Source: Apostichopus japonicus
Taxonomy: Eukaryota; Echinodermata; Holothuroidea; Aspidochirotida; Stichopodidae
NCBI RefSeq assembly: GCF_037975245.1
Contig: NC_092569.1
Coordinates: forward strand, 14,776,501 to 14,840,500
Length of the DNA: 64,000 nt
Direction of reading: 5' to 3'
The position numbers were made by a program, and so were the translations under genes. Position 1 is the first letter of the stretch; every line of letters starts with the position of its first letter. Positions 40,201 to 52,200 of the stretch are shown here, one piece after another. The notes beneath the pieces are model-generated. The model was not told where the DNA came from. It saw nothing but the letters and a program-made list of their open reading frames with translations, and did no database searches.

Positions 40201-43200
40201 ATCCAGTCACTCATAAATTGCCCACTGGATGATAAACTGGTTAGAGATTTAAAGAATTTTGATCAACATCAGTTTTCTTGTGAAGAAAGCGAATTATTCT
40301 GCCAAAGCGTTATGGCCCGACTAAGAGAGGTACCGTACGGAACCAAATTTCTAGACAAGTCGAACGACTTAAAGGAACTTACAGGACCGTCTGGTGTGTT
40401 GATGTATCGGAAGGTGGTGGAGGGGTTGTAGAAGTTTGGGGGATTGGGGGCTTCCCCGGTAGGGTCATCGAAGTCAATGACAGTAGAGTCGGGTGGGAGG
40501 GGGAAGGTAGAGCCAAGACATCTGGAAAAAAAAGGAAGAAAATGAGGAGAAAAATGAGTTTTTATAGGACAACAGTTTTGCCAGATCTCAAAAATTGGCG
40601 CTCTTGTTTGAAGTACGCGAAAAAGCAGACAAATGTACAAAAGTGATACTGTTGATTTCTTAAGATTTGAGACATTTCTCGCTGTACAGTTTGAATAACC
40701 CAACCAGGCCGAGTCAATTTTCCACTGCTTTAAACCACTCTATGCTGTCCTCTCATGTCCAGCTTCAAAGCACTCCTTCTGCGAGTATGAACAGTACCTT
40801 TTCATATATTTGTACATTTCATAGGAACGTTTTCATATGTATGTATATTATTTTACGTCTTATATGTTTTTTACAATTTTTTAAATGTTTTGAGCTCTTT
40901 TTAATCAACCAATTTCCATTGTATTTTTTATATGATTGGCTGAATAAATATATCTGTATCTATACCTTTATCTGATACGAAAACCAAATTTCAACACTGC
41001 TCAAATTGTCAGTACCTGAGATTTGAAGCTCGACATGAAAGACCCTTCTTGAAAAAAAAAAAAAAATACAAACTGGACGCAGTAACCACCCAATTATACA
41101 CACCCTAACTAGTAGGAAATAAGCTCTAAGAAATGTTCTTCTTTTGCAAGGGATGTAAGGATAGAAAGTGTGTTCTTTTGTTCATGGGAATGCACTTTCT
41201 GAAGCCTTACAATTTAGCCTAACTGTGACAATGAGGTATACTAACCAAGCAGTTTAGGAAAAAAAATCTATACTGTAGTGTCATGTCCTGCTTTAGAGCA
41301 CTCGTAGTGTCAGTACGAGCAGTATGAATATCATGATTCTATCAGATAAAGGTAAGGAACTGTCTGTACTGTCAGTACGAGTGCTTTGAAGCATGATATT
41401 AGAGGACAGTATATAGTGGTAGTAGCAATGGAAAATTTTCCCAACTGGCTGCTGCAGTAACACATAAACTAATACATATTCATAATAGTAATGTTACTGT
41501 TTTCTCATAAATTTAAATCAATGTTACAGTCTTTTAAGATAAACATATCTCAGAGGTGATTTATAATTTATGATATAAACCATTTTCTAATATCAAGATC
41601 ATTTATTCAGACAACACTGCTAGTGGATGGAAAATCCATGAGAAGTCCAATATCTGCTGACATCTTTAAACAAACTACCCTCAGACTACTGAACCAGGGG
41701 TTCAGTAGGAAAAATGGGTACCTGTGAGGTAACTTGTCATTGGGTGCAGTATATAACTGCTGCCGACTGGAGGGATTGTCTCTGGGACAGGTTATCATTG
41801 ACCAGGGGTTAAATAACGTCTGTAAAGCGCTTTGAGACCTATCGCTGGTATAAAGCGCTATATAAAAAGCAAATATTATTATTAAAATATTATTACTAAT
41901 CCAAGAATCTACTTACTCTCCTGTGGACGATTTGATGCACTGTAGCGTTGGAGTGATGAACTCGTAACTGAAATCACCGACTGGGATGGCTATAATGGAG
42001 CTCTGAAAATGCACACCAAATTAAAAGAAAAAGATGACAAAATGCCATGCAATGAAACAAGTACTCAAAAACCCCTTACTAAATATGGCCAAATTTGGAC
42101 AATAAAGTCCAAATTTGCATTGTTTATTGGTACTCAAATGTAACTAAGACCTAGCAAAATTTAAACTCAAAGTGTTTCATCTATTTAAAAATAAAAAAAT
42201 ACGACAGGATATCTAATCTGTACGTCTTTACAGCCCATCGATGACGATAAGAAATTACTTGAGATGTTTTCAAGGGTTTGATTAAGCCAATCAGAGCTCT
42301 TCACTCTCTTTGAGCAGGGTGGCATAACCCTGGATGTATTCCCTGAAGCTCACATTGTTTGCTGTACAGTAAATGTTTGGCTTGTTCTTGCATTCTGTGG
42401 ACTCCGGCAATTGGGGCATCCAATATTTTCTTGCAACAGAGAAGTGAGTTTCAATATCTATCTCCATGACAAGGAATGAACTGCACTTGAAATGCGTAAC
42501 GTTTAGAGTCGACGGCGACTAGATACCATCAATTTCTCCAAATTATGCTCTAGTTCAAAAGGCATGACAATCTATAATACGAGTTGAACGTGACTCACCA
42601 CAGCCAGGAAAAATGGCTGACCAATCTGTGTGAGTGAAACGGTGAGAGATTCCTCCTCAATGGTAAAGACCTGAACCTCTCCCTCTGCATTCACTACGAT
42701 GGATCGACACCTTCAAGACGGAAATGAAAAATAAAAGAAGAAAAAGGATTACAATTCCACCGAGAATCATTCAAACAGAGTTACCCTTTCTGCAAATGTG
42801 TGACTGTGTATAAAGCAAACCATGTTATCTAAGTAAATTCACTAACTTTGTGGGTGTGTTTAGCATCTTATTCTATTCTTTTATATTCATTTAGTTAGTT
42901 TGATTGATAGGTAAGTGGTCACAGGGGTACACACATTTAGTTAGTTATATTATTAGGTAAGTGTTCATAGGGGTACACACATTTAGTTAGTTACATTATA
43001 GGTAAGTGTTCACAGGTTCCACACAAAAAAATTCCTATTCTTGATGGGGGGGGAGTTCTCCTGCATTATGGGTGATATATTGTTGAGCCCTGTGATTTTA
43101 GAACACTTCCTGTCACATTTATGTTGTAATATTTACCTTCACAATCAATTATATTGTGCAATTTTGATAAATTGAATGTTATTTTGCTGTATAACCAATA

Positions 43201-46200
43201 TGAATTATTTAATTCTGGGACAAAACAATTTGATAAAGCAACTGTAAAAGTCCTGATAAGGCATCATTCAGTTGTCAGCAAGATTCACATTTCTTTTCTT
43301 TCTTCATGATTTTCTTAGTTCACCTTTTCAAAATCAACCCATCCACACATATAGGAAAGGCAAGGACAAAACAGGCACCACATTGTAGTTTGGATTCTTG
43401 TTAACAAGGAATTGGTAACATTGATGTTTTGATGCACACTCAACCAAACTCAAAGATAAAAGAGATCAAATTTTTCACAACTACCTAATAACAAACTTTG
43501 CCTTTTGACAACCAAATTAACCTTCGATCAATATCACTCTCCCTCAATTTAGCTATTCTTTATATAAAAACTGACAAAAAACAACTAAAAAAAACTCGGG
43601 TAACCTCAAGTTATTAAAGCATGTTTTATTACTCACAAGTAAGTACAGTTGTAGAAATTGACAAATCCTGTGGTGGACTGTTCTGTTCCAAAGACTTCAA
43701 AAGATGCCCTTGGAGAATCAGAGTCCCCGCCGTAGTACTCTATGATGAAGACGTAGTCACCGGGCTTATCAAACGGAATAGTTAAGTGGAGGTTGCTCTG
43801 AAGGTGGGAAATAAGATGAAAGAAACATGGCTATAAAATGGATGTGTCAAAAGGACACATTGGGAGGAAGATTCAATTCCATCCTTTGTCTTGTGAAAAA
43901 AACAAAAAAAAATCAGAGAGGACATGACAAGTAGGAAAGTAGTGAAATTTTCATACCATCTACAAATCATTCAAAATGGAATGTCTTGTGGGTTCGTAGT
44001 CAAGTCATTAAAGGTATATTATATTAATAGTGTATCGATGTCATCGTTGTACAATGTCATATCACAGAAGGCAAGCAGTGGAACAAACCACACTTTATAA
44101 AATTTTACTTGAGGTGAGTCAGTGAAGACTCTCGACTTGTCTTTGACTCCATGTGGGTTAGATTACGTCTCTTACATTCCCTCCTCCGCCCTTCATTCAT
44201 CCTCATGTCTCTAGAGTTCACATGGCTCTCAAACTCCCCCCTTACCCCTTCCCCTTACCCCTTATCCCTACCCCTTACCCCTTGCCCCTCTTCAGGATTG
44301 CCTCTGGCCAGGTATTCACAGAATACAGCTAGAGCAATTGACAATCTACACTAACTCCTCCCAACCTTTGGTCCCCACCCCTAGCCTTTCCTTTCCCTCC
44401 AACATTTATATCACAAACTTTCCCATCTGGAGACAACTCTTACCACATCTTCATGAGAGGTACATTGATCCATCTGTCCTATCCCCCCCCCCCAATCACC
44501 ACCAACACTTACTCAGCTCCCCAAAACTCCTCTCTCTCACTTCTTCAAGGTCCACCCATCCCTAACACAAACCCACTCCCCCCTCCCACCCCCTTCACCA
44601 CTCCTACACACCTCCCACCCCGTTCTCCACTCCTCCAGTGTCCACTCTTACCTGTTCCTCATCCAAGAGAGCCAGGTCAAGGACATCAATTTCGTTTCGG
44701 ATGTACTCGTCTATAAACGGACGGATCCTGATCTGTTGGTTTGCGGTGATGTCATAATAATAGCCGTCGGTACCTCTGGCATTAGGGAAGGTATCCACTG
44801 ATGGATAGACGTAGTAGTTGCACCTGTTCATAACGATAAGATGATAACCATCAGATTTCACTCTTTTGTGTAACAAGAGAAATCTCAATTTCTACCTTTC
44901 AATTTCTATATTGCTTATGTAAGTGCTTCAAACCTGGTTTTGGAGATGGAACTTGGGAATTTGGGGAGGGGGAGGATTGCAGGGAAAATATCGGGTTAGA
45001 AAATAATGTACTCTCATCTTCATAATATATGTAAGGGAAGTCCAAGACTTCAATCAAGGGGGCCCAGTGATGTAATTGCCCACAGGGCTTAACCTGGCTT
45101 GCAAGGCCCCTGATTCACTGACCTGTCTTGGTCCTGACCAGGGACACATGGGTCGGCCACACTCTGAATCAAAACAGTTGCTTCGTAGAACGCAGATGGA
45201 AGAAGAACTAAGTAGTCCTAAGAAAGACAAGGAAAATGAGAATAAAGTAAATGAACGCTCTATTTTACACACAGGCCACTGTTTTCCACTAGTATGTTCA
45301 TCTGCTCCAATTTGGGAGGCAAACTTCCTGCTTACTAGTAAAAGTCTGGCATGCTCTTTATAAACTGAATATGATGTTGTTAGGCATTGTGTCAACAACA
45401 GAAAAGGACACTGAGGGAGAGGAGAGAGGAGAGAGGAGGGGGGCTCTAGTATCCTGCAGCCAGGCTGCACAGGACATAATCATTTGTGCAGTTTCACAAA
45501 CATAGGCACTGCTGGTCTGCCATGGTAATACCAATTCTTTGATATTGATTCAGCCTTGCTGCAGGGGATATTGCAGCTGCTGCAGCATTGACACAGTGCC
45601 TTAGTTTTGCAGGAATACAATCATTCTAATCATAATTTATATATGAAGAAATACTATGATAGCCTACGATACACCCCATCCTGCATTTATGCTCGTGTTC
45701 TTATCCAGGGATGACCCCGGGGTAAAAATAAATCACAGAACTTTGCAAAAATTGCGGTATAGGCTCCAGTTTGCGTAAGCTACAGTGTGTTAGGATAACA
45801 GTTTTTGTCCCCGAGGCAGAAAAGAAATCACGGATATTGCGCGAATTCGCAGAAAAAGCTCATGCCTGCTTGTCAAACTAGACGCAAGGCTGTTTAGGTC
45901 CCTTATCCTGAGCAAGTTCAGTTATGAACAACGGCAACTAAATAACTATTATTCAATTACTTATTGGCAGAGCTGAATGTCTGCAAGAGGTAATGGAATA
46001 AGTTTGGTATGTGTTAACAGACATTTTCATGACAAAAAATTAAATACATAAATAATTTTTTTTTTCTAAATAAAAATTTAGGGTTGACTTACGAGGAGAG
46101 CGCCCTCAGGTGCTGTAATGCTGACCGTCCATTCACCGGGATTCAGCACGAATGGCATAACGATACCGCCGCCCTCTACCGTTACAAACTGAGGATCGGC

Positions 46201-49200
46201 GCCAGGAATGAAGAGAATATCGCTGCTCTGTGCTGTATCTGGAGACAATTTAATGAAAATACAAACATGTCTTGAAAAGAAGATTTTAAATTAAATTTAA
46301 AAAAAAAAAAAAAATTACATTTCTCTGTCTTACTTCCAAGTTATCTATCTGCAAGTCTCTGAATTATTTAGAATTATGGTTTTCAATATGCAATGGCGCC
46401 CCCACGTTACACCTCACATGATTAACCTGGTGTTAAGTTCCCATTGATGGGGGACTTGTCATGTGATTAATACTGAAAGCCCATTTATAGACTGAACAGG
46501 TCAAAGTGATAAATGAGTAATATAAACAACCACAAAGCCAAACAGCTTTGCGGTTCATTCCTTGCCACATCTTCAGAGGAGAATCATTTAATGCAACAAT
46601 AAACACAATTTTTTTTTAAGTTTTAGACACTGTTGATTTCCAGTGATCAGTAAAGTTCTCGCACTCCTGTGGATCTACACATTTCATTCACATTTTACTC
46701 TTTGGAGATGCATGTGTTCGCCTTGGATTTGAAACTTCTGCTGACCTCAAATGACCATTGATCTCCACAGAAAACAACAGCATTCCTTGACACACAAACT
46801 TATAATTGGAGTTTCTCATGTCCACAAAGTTTTTCAAGTCTTTTTTATTAAGTTAGCTTATTATGTGAAGTTTTCAGATTATGCCTTATTGTTAACCTCA
46901 AATGACCTTTCACCTCCACCTTTGGCAAGGAATCAATAAATCTCTCCACATATACCTTAAAAAATAAGCATCCAATATATTAACTAAGAAATGCCTTTCA
47001 GTATGTACACTTAAAAACCTTGGTGAGAGCACAATTTAAACAAGAAAATACAGTTTAAAAGATATCTTGATGGGAAGGGGATGATGGGATGTGTGGATGG
47101 GTGGGTGGGTTCAACTTACCATGCCGTTCTGATAATGGAGTCACTGTAATGAGACCCTTTTGTGGAACGCTGCCCTCAAACATGTAACGTATCACGATTC
47201 GGTAAATGCTGTTGCGATCAACGCTAATATCTACCATCACCTCAGGCTGCAAGCAAGAAAATCAATTATAAAACTGCTTAATATTGTAAACACGCAGATT
47301 CCCGTAGCAGATTTATGAGTCTTTTTCTGTGATTTTTTTTTTTTACTGGCTGTATTGACCTACTGGATGTGAGTGACAGTATGACATCAGTCCATGAAAC
47401 CAAAAACCAGAGGACTTCATTTCTCTTTTTCAGTTGAATTTGACAAAAGTTTTGAATTAAATTTGATGTCATTGTTAAATGCTTTTTTGATAACAATTAC
47501 CTTGACTAGTCACTTTCATTTCAGATAATTAATAAGTAAAAAGTTAATAGTTTACCAATCCTGACAGATGTTAAAAGGAAACTCACCTGAATGTTTGACA
47601 TCACTGCGTATCCGAGGTAACTGAATCCTGGGAAGACATTTGGATCATAGCCAATACGAGGGCGTCCTCCTTCGGGAATGTAACCACTCTCGATTTCAAA
47701 CTTGATTTGGTGAAGGCTTGGGAAGAAGTGAAGCTGGGCTGGCCTGTTTTGTGAGTATTAAAAGAAAATTATCAGTTTTCATTTTAATGTGTAAAATATC
47801 TGTCATCTACATGAAGAAAACAAAATTCATCTGACATTTTAAACACTAACAAATTCAATTTTAAAATAATTTGTTAAATTAGCAGATTTTTAAACAAAAA
47901 TAGCAAAGCTTTTTTGATGTTTATAGGAGATTACAAAGGCCAACAATATAAAAACATTTTGATTGCAGGCTATTGTTCTATCCATATGTTGGTTATCTAG
48001 CCAAAATAACTGACAAATATTTCATATCGAAATCTTGAAAATTTCAAAACAATGCAAATTCATTCTTACACCAATTATTAGAGGACAATTATTTAGAGGA
48101 CAATTTTTACTAACAAGTATTGCATCATATCAGAATTGAAATGTGGATAAGTCTCATCTTATTTTAATTACTATCAATAAATTGATGATATTAATTGATT
48201 GTAAGAATCTTAAGGTTCAACCATTAATAACCACATGCAAAAAGCAAGTCACCTTTTCAACAGATTATACCTTTTTTTTCCACATAATTGGAAAGAATAT
48301 TTGATAGTTTAGTTCTTCAACTGCACTGTTATCGGAACTTAGAGTTCAATATCATATCAAAATCTACCAAAATCAACCCAAAAATAGAGCTGCTTCTGGT
48401 CGCATGGCGATATATTAACCACCACGGTACAACTGACAAACTGCAGGGACAAAGTTTCCTCTCCAATTGAAACATAGAAGATCACATTCTATTGGTAACA
48501 AGAGCCCAAGGGCACTGTGGTTCCTTGCTTGGGGTATATGACAATACACATAATATTACCAAGCAAGATTGGGCTGAAATAGTCCAAGTAATTGTGGTCC
48601 AGTGGTCCTACATGTTCCCATAAAGTAACCAACACTATAGCCAACACTTTTGTGATCACAAAATGTGATCGGATTTTTTATCAAAAGGCACTTTTGAGAT
48701 CTAAATATGGCGTCGCAAATGTAAGAAATATAAGAGACCTACAAGCGTGTCAACAGATATGATAACAATGGAGACCTCAGATGACATGACCTTTAAGTTT
48801 CAAAATGTTCCACCACCCCATTCACAACTTGTCCCAAAATATCAACCATGTCACACCTTGGCATTGAGATTTAATTGCATTAAATGTCAAAAAATTAACT
48901 TTGTACTTGTATGTAACTTCACACACAAAGGTCACCCGGAGGTCAACCAATTGACATTTTTGATCGGTGAGACCTAAATAGAGCATGACTGTAAAAATTC
49001 AAACATTTTTTCTTTGCCATTTTTCTCCCCCCATAATACTACTTTTTGAACATTAGCTGACCTTTGGTGACCTTGATCACATGACCGTTAAGTTTGAAAA
49101 TATTCCCCTATACCATTTGCAACTTGTCCAAAAAAATCAACCTTGTCACACCTTGGCACTGGGAGTTATTGCATTAAATGTGTGAAAATTAACTTTGACC

Positions 49201-52200
49201 TCAAATAACTTTGCACACGAAGGTCAAATGGGGGTCAACCCATTGACATTTATGATCAGAAGGTACCTTTAACATCTGAAAATAGCATCGAAACTGTAAA
49301 AATCCACAAAACACGAAAAGGTCACCAGAGGTCAAGGGTCACCCAGATGCGGGTCGACAATTGGATTACATTGAAGCAACTCCCAACCCTAACGGACAAT
49401 TTGTTCTCAAGTTGTCGCAAAAATACTAGTTTTTTATCATTAATTGACCTTTGGTGACCTTGTATCACCTAACCGTTAAGTTTGAAAATATTCCCCTATA
49501 CCATTTGCAACTACTCCAAAAATATCAACCTTGTCACACCTTGGAACTGGGAGTTATTGCATTAAATGTCTGAAAATTAACTTTGACCTCATATAACTTC
49601 GCACACGAAGGTCACACGGGGGTCAACCCATTGACATTTATGATCAGAAGGTACCTTTGACATCTGAAAATAGCATCAAAACTGTAAAAATCCCTAAAAC
49701 ACTAAAAAGGTCACCAGAGGTCAAATTGAGGTCAAGGGTCACCCAGATGCGGGTCGACAATTGGATTACATTGAAGCAACTCCCAAACCTAACGGACAAT
49801 TTGTTCTCAAGTTATCGCAAAAATACTAGTTTTTTATCCTTAATTGACCTTTGGTGACCTCGGATCACATGACCGTTAAGTTTGAAAATATTCCCCTATA
49901 CCATTTGCAACTTGTCTCAAAATATCAACTGTGTAACACCTTGGCACTGGGAGTTATTACACTAAATGTCTGAAAATTAACTTTGACCTCATATAACTTA
50001 ACATACAAAGGTCACCTTGGGTCAACTTATTGACATTTTTGATTGATGAGACCTACATTAGAGCATCAAACTATACAAAATCAAACATTCTTTTCTTTGC
50101 CCATTTTCTACCCCCAAAATACTACTTTTTTGACATTAATTGACCTTTGGTGACCTCGGATCACATGACCGTTAAGTTTGAAAATATTCCCCTATACCAT
50201 TTGCAACTTGTCCAAAAATATCAACCATGCCACACCTTGGAATTGGGAGTTGTTGCATTAAATGTCTGAAAATTAACTTTGACCTTGTATAACTTCGCAC
50301 ACGAAGGTCACACAGGTGTCAACCAATTGACATTTTTGATCGGAAGGTACATTTGATATCTAAATCTAGCATCAAAACCAAACATTTTCTTTTTTGATCG
50401 TTTCCTCCCAAAATAAGCACATTTTTTCTAATGTGACCTTTGACCTTTTGACCTTGATTTCAGATGTAGTTTAATCTCCTGATTCCAAAAAACAAAACGA
50501 AAAGTCTGTACAACCATCCTAACTCCGACCGAAAAACTTTGACCCCATATAACTTCGCACATAAAGGTCACACGGGGTCAACCTATTGACATTTATGATC
50601 AGAAGGTACCTTTGACATCTGAAAATAGCATTGAAACTGTAAAAATCCCAAAAACACGAAAAGGTCACCAGAGGTCAAATTGAGGTCAAGGGTCACCCAG
50701 ATGCGGGTCGACAATTGGCTTACATTGAGGCAACTCCCAACCCTAAAAGACATTTGGTTCTCAAGTTATTGCAAAAATACTAGTTTTTTATCATTAATTG
50801 ACCTTTGGTGACCTTGGATCACATGACGGTTAAGTTTGAAAATGCTCCCCTAACCAGTTCACAACTTGTCCCAAAATATCAATCTTGTCGCACATTGGCA
50901 CTGGGAGTTATTGCAGTTTTAATATTTTCGGTTTTTGGACCATAACTGACCTTTGGTGACCTTTGTGGGCACCAAAAACAATAGGGCACACCTTCTCCAT
51001 ATGGCGGATCTATAGTCCAAGTTTGGCCTCAATCCAACATTCCCTTATTGAGATAGAGCGTACCCAAGCAAGTGTCACAGACGCACACACACACACACAT
51101 ACATACACACACACATACGCCAACCTGACTGCATAGGTTCCTTTTGCTAAAGCAAGGAACCAAAAATACATTACAACATGACACATCAGATATGAGATAA
51201 ATGTGATCTTTTAAGTTGGCCATACACAGCATAAACAATGTTGTTGTTAAAATACTACCGTGGTAGGGAAACTTACACTTTACACGTGCGGCCGGTGATA
51301 CGGGGTCGGCAGATGCACTGTCCCGTTTCTTTATCACAGAAACCATGAATGGAACCTCCGACATCACAGCCACATTCTGAATAAAGACCACAAAAAAATA
51401 AACCATTTAATAGCTAGTCCACCTTCACTGTTAATATAATGTAAGCCTCCCTAACTACACCAAATGAATTCTTCCACTTTTAACAAAGTAACTTCAAAAG
51501 TTGTTGTCTAAAGCCACCGCCAAATTTACCCAAGTGAACACGATCGGACTCAACTCGACTCTCGTGACCTAGTTTTTGATAGTCCTCCAGCCCCATCGCC
51601 TCACGAGTTACACCGATATGCTGAAAGACTGATCAGCGCACACACAGACTTGTTTTCTATTAACGGCTAACACTCATTTTAAAACAAAATGCAAAGTTAT
51701 TACCCAGTTATACAATTACCATTCAATGGAATCTAAGCAGATGTAGTCACAAACAGTTGCACTCTGCGGAATGGCATTGCAGGAAAAATTAAAGAAGTTA
51801 ATTTTCCTTGACTGAAGCTGCGGCAAGTTAAAACGGACGGAGTGAGGTAAGAATTACTGCTTTCGCTCATTTCAACCATGATAATGGTTTCTAACGAGCT
51901 TGTCCAGATGATAACCAGTGTAAGGTTTCCATTCAAAATCGACTTTATACTTTTGAGAAACTGATTTGAGAATTTAAACTTGGTGTCCCATCTGTCTTTT
52001 CTTTTTTTTTAACATATGAGATGTTAACGTCTGTGTGGCCTGAATCTTTTCAACTCTAGCTTTCGAAACAATAGTCGCGATGATAAACTCACCGACGCAT
52101 CCAAAGGCACTTTCGCCTTGTAGCATGTAGTATCCATCTCTGCAGACGTCACATTTCCTGCCAGTGACCGCTGCCTTACAGAGGCACTGACCGGTGCTCT

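Noticed and set aside
45123-45163. A 41-nt L4b microexon
   Set aside because: At first the exon seemed to start after a CAG at 45164. The true acceptor is at 45218, because the added codons spell [13 protein letters not shown], the conserved L4b motif, and keep phase.
45440-45490. Peptide-like [10 protein letters not shown] on the minus strand as a missing L4b piece
   Set aside because: No acceptor AG precedes it and it reaches a stop at once. The real DYLVLLP exon was found at 45123-45217.
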